Assembly: GCA_025738555.1 (NCBI GenBank) | Contig: JAOVFP010000001.1 | Span: 5,084,001-5,148,000, forward strand | Direction of reading: 5' to 3' | From: Cyathus striatus | Lineage: Eukaryota; Basidiomycota; Agaricomycetes; Agaricales; Nidulariaceae | DNA length: 64,000 nt | Shown: piece after piece, positions 22,809 to 35,100 of the stretch | How the letters are laid out: every line of letters begins with the position of its first letter | How positions within the stretch are numbered: position 1 is the stretch's first letter | The notes under the pieces: model-generated | The model's database searches: none | The model's input: the letters and a program-made list of their open reading frames with translations, nothing else | Told to the model about the DNA's origin: nothing | Made by a program: the position numbers and the translations under genes

Positions 22809-25800
22809 TGATGCCTAAAGGCGAAGATAGTGTTGGTGAATGTGAAGGGAACAAAGATGGAGTATGAGGGGGGGTATCAAGAATGTGGACGAGTCGAAGA
22901 CGCAGCCCTGGGTATAATAACAGGAAAAGTTGAACTTGACCTGCGGCACGTGTTGGGTGGGTTGAGACGATGTAAAGCGGGGGAAAGGACGGACGTCCCT
23001 AACATACAGCAAGAATCAACCTGCGGAGATGTTATAACTTATAAGTATCTGCACGAGGCCCAGCTAAGCGATCGGGATATTACTTACTCGGAGAGGAGGG
23101 ATAATCGTACATTCCGAATCGAACTGGCTGTCACCCAAATGGAATGGTCCATGTCCGTGCCACACTTTAGCCACGGCCCTCGCTAAGTATGCCAGGATGA
23201 CCCTTTCCGATCTCTGATGCAACAACAGCAAATCTTCATTTGTTCATTTTTGAGCTTCGAAACCTGTTGCTGTGAACTGAAATCATATTCAGCTTCGATG
23301 TTCTGGTGGGAGAATGTAGCTCTAGTGAAGCAGACACATCCCAGTAGATAAGGTTCTGTACCCTGTAACGAGGATTCTTGTCACGGGCAATCATGATTAT
23401 TCCCCGGGGTTGTCCTCCCTTCCCGATATCATATTCTGTGAAGGAATGAAATCTCATGAACTAGATCAAGCCGGTTTGTTTATGTGACGGGCCAAAGCAA
23501 CCCAGGAATAGTTGATCAGACCCGCGTGACCGGAGAGGGGCCCCCCGGGTGTCGGATCGAAGTGGTAAACATGCTGGACGACATGACTCCCTTCGATAAG
23601 TCTTAATCGTGTAGAACAGCAGTCGGTTCTTCACTGCATGGAGACCATTGAGAGGAGTGTTATGGAAATACCAAGGAGACGTCTACTCGAATGTTACTTG
23701 AAATACGCTACTGACAGCTGCAGCAGACGTAATTTACCTACTCACAATCTCCCAACTTTGTCAAGCTCTGGGAATGCGGGGAAGACTGAGCATAAACTTA
23801 CGTTAGTAGGTTCTGTTAGGGTCTTGTTCATACAATTGCCTCTTCCTTCCTCACCTTCAATGTCTATCCTGATTCCTCCTGAATGAAATGGGCCTTCGCA
23901 AAGGGACATCCCAGTATGAAACCGCGTAACAAGCGAGGTGGGACTTTTCCATGCCACATCAGCGTCATATTGGCATGGCCGGGCTTTCGTTCCGCACAGG
24001 TAGAATTCTCCGGAAGTCAAGCCTCGGAACACACTTCAATTGTTCGATCAGGTAGGATGTTTAGTGTGCACTGTGCACTTGTGGCGAAGCTCCGGAGGCT
24101 TGTGCAACCCCGTCGGATGCGCATGCTCAAATGAATAATAAAACATGTATAGAGGATAGTACAACATAATTGAGCAGTTTGAATAGAAATCTGGACAGAG
24201 GGAAGATGGAAATAAAGAGACAAGGTTAGGGATAGCTTGGGATAGCTTCTGCTTCGCTTGCTTAGCTATCAGCCTATCGCTCACGTGTGCAACTGATTCG
24301 TATCACATGATCAAGTCGCGCATGTTTCGACGTCCAAGATGGATATCTCAGCGATAGCTCTTGGGCCTTGGCCAGTGAAGTGCCTGGATTTGAATACGGC
24401 CTTCGGAAGAAGACCTAATTATGTATAAGCCTAATTCTCGAAGACCATTTCAAAAGCTAATTAACAGAATATAAGAATGACAGCCAACACTACTTACTAC
24501 GCAAAACCCCGATCAGCTGAAAGAGGTAACCTGTTCAGGTGCAAGCTGTGACAACGGCTCGTTGAATTCTGTGAATAACATGAACGAACCTTACGATAAA
24601 CAATCAACCCGCTCGTCGTTTATTTCTCCATCTTCTCCATCAACACCCAAAGCGCAGTTGTCTCCTTTCCAAATGCGCCTATCTCTCTTCAACAACCTCT
24701 CTCTCGCACAGCTCGGCCTTTTACAAAACAAGACTGTGAACCTCATGTTTCAACGAGTGTTTCCATCTGCTTCTTCTCATCTAGATTTCGATTTCGGACG
24801 TAGTTATAACCCACAATCATCAGTGGGTCCGTGTCTATCTTTATGTGTTATCATCCATGTTCTTTATATTTCCTCGTAAATCCCGCTTTTAAAGATGAAG
24901 TAGGTCGCACCCCACACGCCGCCTCAATTGACGGAACGTTCACTTCAGCGAACTAAACGAACTCAGCGACTGTTGCTGAGCCAGCGATCCTCGTGATGGG
25001 TCCGCGTGAACATAATGGAATCCAGGGCAAGAATTGTCATCTGTTGCGATTTCGCCATCATTATCGAATTATCGATGAGATGGGGAAGGGGAGTACAAAA
25101 TGGTGACATGAGATATTTAATGTTGAATTAGCCTAGAAGTCGAGCTTTACGGCGTTCGTGCGGTGGCGCAGACCTGGAGCGAAATTGCAATATTAAGCAT
25201 TACCAGGACTTTTGAAGATCATCGATGGTAAATGACAGCTGCTGCCATGACTCAGGAGTGGCCTGCCTAGAAAGATAAATGGTGGCTAAGACATCGATAA
25301 TTAGTACGTCGCGATTCCCGTTGATTCTGATGAGATGGCCTAGAATCGAGATAGATAATCAGGAATATAGCAATATATCGGCGGGCCACAAGACTGCAGG
25401 ATTAATAAAGGGGATTTGTTACCACGACATCGCAGAAGCATTTCATTAGCCGCAATGACCTCAAAAGCGACGAATGTAAAAGCAAAGCAGACATATTGAC
25501 CCCAGAGAACTCCATGATATCAGTCAGAAGTGACGAGTGGGAAGGCACGATAGAATTGCCGCAGAGATAAGGTCGAAAATAGGCGACGACAAGCGAGGTC
25601 CCACAGGGAGTTTACAATAGAGTAGCGCAAAGCCTCGGCATTGAAGAACGCCCGGACCGACCGGAGAGATATTTATGATGCGACGCCGGGTGAGAAGTGG
25701 GGCATTAAAGGGTATTTAGATTGGTTTATGAGAACAATGCAGAGTTCAAAATAGGTGGCTGAAAGGACAGTTCTCCCAGCAGTTTCGTGATCTTGCCGTC

Positions 25801-26181
25801 AGAGGAAGGGTTTCTAAGCAGCAGGCGGAAGAACCGACTCGGAGCGTGGATCAATAAAAAGCGGAAAGATAAAAGGACGACATGAAGTAATATTATCACA
25901 ACTTAGATGCGCCAACTGGACAAAGAGATGTATATGAAGACGACGCGAAGTTGAAGAAAAACAGCCGGTGGTAAACCACTGGTAGCAGCCTACTAGCAGG
26001 CTTGTGGCGGAGTGTGACAATGACATTGCAATTTGTCCATATTTTATTTAGGCGCATCCGACGTGTCAGTCACGTGCCATTTAAATTCACACGATATGGA
26101 CCCTGACATACGTTGCAATTGGGTGCCAGCACATTTCGCATAACATAATCTTCTACTTCATCCCCGTCTTCCACCTTCACC
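22809..26181. other. Gene-poor interval upstream of the Sec61-beta gene
   Basis: 3.4 kb with no supported gene. An ATG-initiated 99-codon Ser-rich frame at 24580-24879 (+) is the best open stretch but has no domain or splice partner. The last 100 bases before 26182 (including cacgtgcc and a pyrimidine-rich run) form the Sec61-beta promoter/leader. Confidence 0.4.
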
Positions 26182-26660
26182 ATGGTACGTGCTCAGCTCA
26201 GCTACTACAGAACTGGATATAGAACTTATGGCTAACGTACTTTATGCTCCTTCTAGTCCGACTCTGATTCTCCCCGCCCGAACGGCAAAACTTCGTCTGT
26301 TGCAAAGCCGCCTGGGGCTCAGATTCGGTAGGTTGCAATATACTTCTCAGAGGACAAAGTAACTCAATATCACGTCCAAATGACAGCCGACGTGCAGCGG
26401 GGGCCCAGGCAGCCGTTAGGCCCAACTCATCTCGTTCAGCAGGTGCTGGCGGATCTTCAAACACCATGCTGAAGCTGTACACAGACGACTCACCAGGCCT
26501 CCGAGTGTACGTACCCCAGTATCACCACAATGCTCCAGAATCTAACATGTACTATCTTTAAAGTGACCCCTTCATTGTCTTGGTTCTGTCACTTTCCTTC
26601 ATCGGCTCCATCTTCTTCCTTCACATCTCAGCAAAAGTAATCCGAGCTTTCACAAAGTAA
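26182..26660 (+). CDS. SBH1: Protein transport protein Sec61 subunit beta (96 aa)
   Basis: Small tail-anchored subunit of the ER translocon. Four exons: 26182-26184 (ATG only), 26257-26327, 26387-26506, 26564-26660; the total is 291 nt (96 aa). The product starts MSDSDSPRPNGKTSSVAKPPGAQ. It has the family's basic RRRAAGAQ segment and the diagnostic TMLKLYTDDSPGLRVDPFIV block just before the C-terminal membrane helix VLVLSLSFIGSIFFLHISAKV. Length and order match the Sec61-beta/Sbh1 family. The gene is intact and isolated in a gene-poor stretch. Confidence 0.96.
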
Positions 26661-29610
26661 ACCGAACATCAAGCGCATGCTGTAGGAGTACCGCTTTTCT
26701 CCGCTGGGAAGTGGTGGATGTCTGGCAGGATGGGGTGGGCTTACGCGACTTCCTTAATGGGCTTTGTTGGGATGGGAGAGTGCGAGTCGTTTCAACACGG
26801 TACTTTGATTGGCTATATTCGCGTTGTACCAAAACTATTATCGCTCCGCAAGGGGGCTAGTCCATGTTCTTATTTATACCATTCACTCCTTTTCTAATCA
26901 CGCTCTGGTGCCAGCTTTCAGTTTTGTGATGCATCGTCCGAGCACAACAAAGAAATCTGAAAGGCTTCTGTGAAAGGGCCTCTGTTCCCACCTTCTCCTA
27001 TCTTTGCGCTCCGTATCGACCGAGTGATACATACTTACTAATAGCTACTTCCCGCACACTCCGCTAGCTCCAACCTTGAAGCTTTCATTCTTCACTATCA
27101 AGAATGCTAGCAACTCCCCGCACCACTCGCAAATCACAGAAGTCACACTTCTACTTTCAGTGGGCATGCGCTCTATCATCTCCGCCAGGACACCCGAACC
27201 AGTTCAAAAGAACACCTATCAATTGTCATTCCTTCCTTCCCAGGGGCAGCCGTCGGCGTCTTACATTATATCTTTTCTCTCGAAGCTTGAACGCTCACCC
27301 ACGCCGCACCATAGCCTCGTTGTCGAAGCGCGTTCTCTTTCAATTTTCATTTTCCCCATAACGTACGCGCCAATCCAGGTACACCATGCGTCTCGCAGGT
27401 GATTTTTTGAGTATAGGATAGTTCTTCTCACTGGTGATTTCATGGCTTCTGGCGCTTTTGTCGGGAAGCTCGTCAATCCACGCTTTGGACCCACACTGAT
27501 GGGTGACATCAGTTAGTAGCTATTCTAGGCGTTGGGTGCTAAGTATGGCGTTTATCATCTTCGTTACTGAAGCTGTACGAGGAATCATGAAGCCGTAACT
27601 GACAGTGATAACAAAGGACACTACTGCTGTGCGAATTTAACCTTTCTGTTTTAGGTTTCTATTCTGGACGTCGTCATCGTAAACTGAGATAACATTACCT
27701 GCAAGCTCGAACATGCTTTTCACTAAAGTTTCTGGCTTCCTGACACGCGTCTAATCATATACCTCGAATAGTGCTTGCTGTTCTCAGAGGACCTCTTGAA
27801 GCGCACACTCAACCCCCTGGTCGGTGCTATTAGTGGCGGCATGCACCCTGTCGCGCACCACTTTTATCATCAAGAGGGTAACACAAGCAGATGTTTCACA
27901 GGTGCGACCACCCACGAACCCCATCCGCGGGACGCCTCCTCGCGACACCCCGGTGTCTTTCAATATTCGTTATCATATCAGACACGACCTGTCCACCCCA
28001 CACACTGAGTTCTATCAAAATCAATTACTCTAAATACGCTTTATCTAGATAACTACGCTCAGATGCAGAAACTTCCCGCGCTATGACCACATCGTCTATT
28101 GGGCTTCTCACTTCGAACACGCACAGAACACGTTGTCTGTCTTTAATGCTCCCTCCGCAAATGGGATTTAGGTGGGTCTTGTAGCTGTTTTGCGCTTATA
28201 TTCCGGATACAAGGATTGTTGGTCGCCAATAGTTCGGCCGTGGACTTGTGTTTTCGGACAAGTGTCTCGTTCAAACTGGTTTGAGAAGACAACTTAGAAG
28301 TGGGTTTGACATATCGTGTCTGCGGCATGGCGTCTTATGTTTTTTTTTGGCAGATGGTGGTGTTAATATCCAGTAGATAGGATACAAGTCTTCGGGCAAG
28401 TAACCTGAACAAGGCTAGATATACTCCTTGTATTCAACGGACTAGAAAGCGCGTTGAATGCAGGCTTCAGAGTCGTTGTCTTGTCAGACTATACTCAATT
28501 AGCCACTAGATTTGTGTACTTAGGACGCCACTGCTTTCGCCGCCGTGCTGAATGCTAGTCCTGACGGGCACTTTCTAGCATCCTCTTTTCCTTACTTACT
28601 TCGAAGTTCCGTGCTCATTTCTCCAAGACCCGGCCACAACACATGGAAAACGCCAGCAGACCATCCATTGGAGACCCTAGGGAGAACGGTACCGAGGACA
28701 TATGCACACGCCTACATTCACTGCGCGATGATCTGAAACGCTTTAAACAATAAACGATGAGAACGAATTGTTAAATAATAGCCTGGTTTATAGTGGGCCC
28801 TTAGTACGTGGCGCGTGTTTTTAAGTATGTCCTCTTCCTTGAAACGGTGTTGTCCACGGTTATAGAGAACAAGAAGAGTCAGGATAGTAGATCTTGTCTT
28901 GGTATTTACTCCCTATAGTAGATACTACACCCACTCACCGCAGTCAAGCGTGAATCATTTAATGGTGTGATGGAGATCTGGCTAAGTCCGAGAAGGTGTT
29001 GTTCATTGATATTTCTGAAGTCCACGAATCATATCCTAAAGATAACCAGATGCACGCTTTACCAACCGCAGATACGCACAGGCCGCAGAACAAGTCGTAG
29101 ATAGCCCCTGCATCATTACTCCCAAAAAAACCTAAGACAATTCGGATGACTCACCGAAGAAAACATGTACGTACTGCGTGAATTATGCTGAGAAAACATA
29201 CACTAAGTATATGAATACGAATCGGAACATTCATAATTCCTGAATCCTGTACGCCGCAATACCTTTCCTCTGGTGCATATTTATGAAAGCATGGTTCTTT
29301 GATCTTCTATGTAGTGACGCGATGTATGACTCTACAGCACGATACACGAGGCAACCAGAAAGAGACCGTGATGAAAATATGTAGGCAGCATGAAGGTGAG
29401 ACTTGACTGAAATGTTAATGAAGGAAATGACGGTATAGTAATACAAGTCATCTACAGCATTTCAATGGAGCCCTTATTACAAAATAGTTGAGAGTGTATA
29501 TGGTTTCTTCTATTGCAGTATTTCTAGTAGTCGTTTGTTATCGTCCCGCGACATGGAGCGGTTGACGCTGTCAGAATTTCACTATCTTAAGCAGTATAGC
29601 GCTTGTTTTT
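26661..29610. other. Gene-poor interval
   Basis: Nearly 3 kb with only short open frames on both strands, none with a domain, signal peptide or consistent splice sites. No repeats or RNA genes could be recognised by eye. Confidence 0.4.
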
Positions 29611-30832
29611 TTAAGCATTTGCTTCCAGTTCGCCTTTGCACCTAGAACACAAACATGAAAAGAACCATTCTTTTCTTAGTTCGTGACATCTTTCTGATGC
29701 GGTTGTGTTTTCTCCGACATCGACGTAACTGATGCAAAGTTCCTGTCCATGGGAAACGGGACCAGTCGTAGTAAAATTCATTGCTCGTCCAGAACGAGTT
29801 TTTACAAGGTTCGGGCTGCAGTCTAGTAAAATTCAGCAAAAATAATAGTCCAAAAAGCGAAAAATAAATACCATGGTTGAAGTAAGATCCAAAAACATAC
29901 ATTCCCCAACCTAGCATCTCGTTCTCCTCGGCGCCATTGTCCCAGATACCAAATACGTTTCCATGGTCTCTTCCTAATAGCGCTCGAACTGCTGCAGACG
30001 TCACTGTATAGCGCTGGAGAAGATCTACAAGTCGATCAAGCCGTATGTTTTGATTTCCTTTCTTAGGAACCACCTGACGCAGATTCGCGATCACCTGCCT
30101 TAGAAATCCGTAGACACGTATATGTGTGGTTAGCATTGCTGGCTGCTTGTGAATGAGAGTTTCTTCATTAAGTTGGAGGTTAAGCATATCTGTCCATGTT
30201 CCGGTAGAAACACGGGGTGGATACGATTGTGCGCCATTAAGCGCAGCCGCGTCTGTGGATGTTTCTTCCAGTGCGCGCCGACAAAGTCCATCAAGAACAA
30301 AATGCGCAGTATCGAGTTCAAACTCGTTGGGAGCAACTACAGAACCTAGCCCGACTTTAGCATAAACTTGCTCTGCAAGCGTCCAAGCCTTTTCGATTAT
30401 TTCAGAAGTTGCGCCTTCTGATAATAGTGTATCAAGGAATCCGAGCTGTGGCGGAACCTCTGAATCTTCATTTTCTTGACCTTTTTGTTTTTTTCTTCTA
30501 AGAGTTTTATCAAGAGCAGTATTGACAGCAACTCTTATCCCAGAATGCTGTTCATCAACCAGCCATTCTCCCTTGCAATCTTCCTTGCAGAACCAGGCAC
30601 CGGCTCCATCAACGCGAACATTCCAAGAGTTCTTGCCACTTTCGAAAGCGTACGAAAAACACCAAGCACATGCTTCCTTTCTAAATTTGCGAAGGATTAC
30701 ACTGGCATACGGGCCGGCACAGGCCAAAATATGCGTATCCTGTTCTACTGAGGTTGAAGCGAATGCCCCACGCCCTCCGTACGGGGTCGCTTGTATGGAA
30801 TACAGTTTTTTAGGTAGAATCGGAGAAGGCAT
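29611..30832 (-). CDS. SET-domain protein (SMYD-like lysine methyltransferase candidate, 390 aa)
   Basis: Two exons, 30832-29872 and 29822-29611, join in phase (390 aa). The N-terminal part reads YGGRGAFASTSVEQDTHILA, the usual opening of a SET domain. It is followed by a Cys cluster (CAWCFSYAFESG, then WFCKEDCKGEW) at the place where SMYD proteins carry a MYND finger, and then a long helical insert. The conclusive SET core is formed across the splice junction, GSYFNHDCSPNLVK, followed by GQELCISYVD. A post-SET-like CxCxxC (SCLCSRC) ends the protein. SAM-dependent lysine methylation is inferred from the family; the substrate (histone or other) is unknown. It runs towards the gene-poor interval on its 3' side. 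Confidence 0.85.
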
Positions 30833-31183
30833 CGATTATATATATTGTAAACTTGAAACCCAAGCAACTATAAGAAGCAATGTTAGCTTGCGATTCAGCG
30901 AGAAACAGCATTTATAAGTGAACGAATGACTCAACAAATTTAAATGTACGAAATTTGAGCACCAACGATTGCGAGCCTTTGATTGGGTATGTAAAAGAGA
31001 TGATAGTATATGAATATATGTATCAAGTAGAGTGCATTTTTGGGAGAGGGCATACAGTATGTCAAGGTCTAAAGCAAGAAGTAAAAAACTGACTGAGTGC
31101 TGGCGGTGAACATTGCCGTCATCAGCAGACTCAGAAAACCAGATCACCGTTACTTAGATTGGTCGGCAATAGCCGTTTCGTGT
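30833..31183. other. Intergenic between the SET gene and hAT MITE
   Basis: Promoter side of the SET gene up to the target duplication of the non-autonomous hAT element. Nothing else seen. Confidence 0.4.
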
Positions 31184-31191
31184 ACTTACAT
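31184..31191. repeat. Left 8-bp target site duplication (acttacat) of the non-autonomous hAT
   Basis: Identical 8-mer at 32086-32093 directly outside the right terminal repeat. Confidence 0.85.
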
Positions 31192-32085
31192 TAGTGTTGC
31201 CGCGGTGCGGCTAAAAAGCCGTGAGCCGAATGAGCCGGACCGAATTTTAGCCAGACTGAGCCATATTACGGCTTCACGGCTTCCAAGCTGCTAAAGTCAC
31301 AGCTTAGCTGCGCCAGCCGCTTCTACTTTCCATGTCTGATATGACAAATCTTTGATGCTGCCTTGGAACATTCTAGGGTAATGTATATTATTTTTTCCCT
31401 TATTTTCAAGTTGCATATGTTATTGCATTTATTTCAAATGTATTCTTAATATTTACCTGGATAGAGTTGAGATAGAAATGTGAATTTTTGAATAACGCCA
31501 AGCGGGAAGTTATCCCTTAGCGCTCGCCTCAAGCCTCGCTACCTTAGTGATGATTATGTAACTCGTGCTATTGCCTTACTTACGTATGTTGACCGACAAT
31601 AGATGATTTACAGGTTTCTACGACGTAGGTAATACCCTTTGTCAGCTCAGTAGAGCAGCCTTTAGATTGCAATGAATGTGTTTTAACAATACTTACTATG
31701 ATAATAAATGATCCCTACAATATATAGTGCCATAAATCAAAGTAAGTACGCATTTAATTTAAATTTGTAAATAATTACTATCTGCAATGACTCTGCATAC
31801 GAGATGGACTTCAATATATATAATTCTGATCTAAATTAGCATATATGTAGTAAAGTAATAAATCATGTATTTTAGAAATACATTCTGAGCTTGCGAGCAC
31901 TTTAAACTTGCAAATACTCATTTCTTGTTCCATTTCTGTCATGAATTGCCAAAAACATCGGCTAAGAGCAGCTAAGCCGCTTTAAAACCGTAGCCGATAC
32001 CTCGGTTCGGCTTACGAAGCCGTTAGAATCACTAAGCCACGTGAAGCTGAGCTGAGCTAAGCCAAACTGCACCGCGGCAACACTA
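31192..32085. mobile_element. Non-autonomous hAT element (894 bp)
   Basis: It starts tagtgttgccgcggtgc and ends with its inverted complement gcaccgcggcaacacta, a terminal inverted repeat of about 17-18 bp. It is bordered on both sides by the 8-bp direct repeat acttacat (31184-31191 and 32086-32093). An 8-bp target duplication and ends of the TAxxG type are hallmarks of the hAT superfamily. Subterminal stretches of about 120 bp on both sides are dense in agcc/ggct words, probably transposase-binding repeats. The middle is AT-rich and has no long open frame, so it must be mobilised in trans. Its ends differ from those of the neighbouring complete hAT element, so that element's transposase is probably not its partner. 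Confidence 0.88.
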
Positions 32086-32130
32086 ACTTACATATGTAAG
32101 CATGTCACATGTGTGTGAAATTTCTACTGC

Positions 32131-32138
32131 GTACAGTA
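32131..32138. repeat. 8-bp target site duplication (gtacagta) of the complete hAT element
   Basis: Identical copy at 36865-36872. The unoccupied counterpart, with identical adjoining bases, is at 40249-40256. Confidence 0.92.
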
Positions 32139-35100
32139 TAGGGCTGGGGAAGAAACTCAGAGCGGTACAAGAAACTAGTAAATTACCTAAGGGTATTTTG
32201 ACCTATTAGCTAGAAAGGTAAGAAACTAGGTAAATTACTATGTCACATGGTCAAAAAAGTCACGCCCAGGTGCCAAGACCGTAGTTCCCATCCTCCTCTT
32301 CGCCGTCGTCTTCAGAATCCACTGCCCACATGTTCTCCGCTTCCTTGTCCTTCTCTTCCTCCTCCAGCGGACTATCAGCCAAGACCTCACGAAGTTCTCT
32401 GGCGTCAAGGTTTACTTCATTCTCCTCCTCTTCAAGATCCCAATGCGAACATCTCTGCTTTACTTCAGTACACTTCCCCAACAACCACGATTCCTGGTCT
32501 CCACTGTCCGACTCGTCGTCTGACTCATCACGCTTGGGATCTACAGCTCGCTCCTCATCATCAATATCTCGCAGGATTCGCGATACATTGAAGAATTTCA
32601 TAGTTGGACGTGGGTTGTTCGAGCGAACCTATTGGTGCCATCGTAAGTTTTATATCATCTACATATGTAATGTAAATCTTACCTTTGACTTCATTCTGTT
32701 GTAGCCACGGATTTGTGTCATGGCCATTAGGGTGTTCACATGAATCCGAGACCTCAATGCAGTGTTCAACATCGTAACAACAGATACTGTGCGTTCATCT
32801 GCCATGGAGTGTGGGACTGCAGACAACAATTTCATAGCAAGGGCCTATGTCCTCAAGTAAGTGCGTTGCTCATTGTACTGTAAATCAGGAAATCACTTAC
32901 AGCTATTATATCAGCATTCTCGACTCCTTCAAATGCACGCCACCACATCAATGGGTCCTGGCCCTGCCCAAGAGGGATCGTGAAGGGATATGCACTCTGT
33001 GCGTAGGCTGTGAACTGGGCTTTATAGGCATTCGTGAATGCTCTTTGTCTCCCTTTCCACTGGGTAAGAGCTGGGATCATTCCATGCTCGACCTCTTCAA
33101 TGCCAATCATGTACAGGTATTCTCCGACTTCTATAAAAGTTTTGGGATTGCGTATCCCAGGTGGAACTCTTGATGGATTCTTGCCTGGAAGTGTGATATT
33201 AAAACTGAGTTGATTCGGCCTTCTAAAGATTGATGACTTTATGTATGCTAATAAGATACCAATTAGTTGTTACCTATACATCAAGAACACAACCACGAAC
33301 CAGGGTTTAAGTAGAATGCTGCAAGGTGAGCATTGCTAGGACCGTTGACGAAGAACTGCCTCCAGCGATCGTTTACAATTGCTCTGATTTCGTCACAGAC
33401 ATGCCCCGGGAGTTTGTGTGTCTCAAGCCTGTCCTTCAAGTTACTTACGACCGCAATCCAATACAAGTAGACATCGCCAGGATTTGCTGATGTTGCTTCG
33501 AGGCACTCAATAGCGCGTGCGATACCCTCTCCTACAGCTATAAGCTGCATTAACCCTAGCTGAAATTCAAGCGTGCGTGGATCGTTGTTTATGAAATATG
33601 ATGTGAATCCCTGTAATAGAGCATGTCAGACAACTTTGTAGGCAGTGTAACAATGAGATTGGCGCATACCGGAATCTTTACCACCCCGTTGGAGCATAGT
33701 TCACGAATAGCAGGGAGGCAGCGCTGAACAGATAATGCTGACCATATTAATGTTGCAAAGCGTGTTTTACCGATGCTTTCCAGGCCGGGTCCCAGGTTAT
33801 CACGTAGACGTATATCCTTGAGTCTTGCCTTTGCTATGTTTGAATGTTTGAAAAACTTAATGGTAGCCCGAATGCATATAATGATGTCCTTGAAATGGTC
33901 TAGGCGCACGATGTCTTTGCAGAGAAGATTTAAGTGGTGATCGGGATCTGGCAGATTAAGCATAGTAACTATTGTATCGCAAAGTAATCCTCTTGCTACT
34001 CGGGTGTTTCCTGTGTTATCAGAGGATACAGCAGCAAACCGCTGTCGTCCAATAGGTTCTATTACCTGTGGAATAACATTAGTGCCGTACAAATAGCAGG
34101 ATTACAAAAGTGCATACACTTAACACATATTCATATATCCATTGACCAGTATGTGACTCCCGAGTGCATTCTCTTCCTGCCTGAAGGTAAACACGTCCAT
34201 CTGAAGTTGTAACATGTACAGTGTAAAACGATTCTCCTGATCTTGTAGATCCTCCATCAAATGAGCAGCTAAGGTTCGTTTCATTCCTTAGCTCTTCCAG
34301 TTGCATTTGGCGGACGTTCTCCTGTTCTGACATAATGTGGTTATCCCGCAGCGTAGTTTTTGAGGCTGGTATATAGCTGGGGCATGTGATCTGGAAAATG
34401 GTTTTCCATTCTTCGTATGAGACCGCATTTAATGAAATACCAGTTGCACACACAAATTTGACAACTGCGAGATCAAGCTGTGCGTGAACAGCTCTGCGAC
34501 CAAAAAACTGGTCTGTTGTTGGCTGTTGTCGTATGATATCGCGTGCCTTTGAAGGTGCCGAGGTACCAGTAGACGATACTGGTATTTTGGACTGAAACAT
34601 TGCTTCAACCCTAGCACTGGGGCTGGTGTCTGCGCTCTGAGATGATGCAAGTTGCCGTAGTTCTTTAGTAAGCAGTATACAACTTTTGGCATGCATAAAA
34701 ACCCGGGGGCGGCTCCGAGGACAGAAGGTCTTGCTGCAGCCTTTACCAATGCAGCGATACACAGCATTTCCACGGCTGTCTGTTCTTCCAATTCGTTCTG
34801 TCAGTTCATCCAGACTAACAATAGTTGGGCGCCCTCCTTTGTTTCGAGATGAGTTCCAGTCACTGTCGTCTTGATCCAAGGTACTGCTACTTCCAATGCC
34901 TGGCATCTGCTTGCGCCCTAGAAATGCCTTCTTTGGGGCTGGTGGTGCATCTTCATCAACTTCCGTATCAGTACTATTAGTTTGACCATGCTCCTAGTAT
35001 ATAAAGTATGTTAGTGTTCACATAATGTAAAGATTCTCATGTGTACTTACTCGCTTGATTTGGGATTTGTTAAGTCTAGGGGCCTGCACCTTGAAAATTG

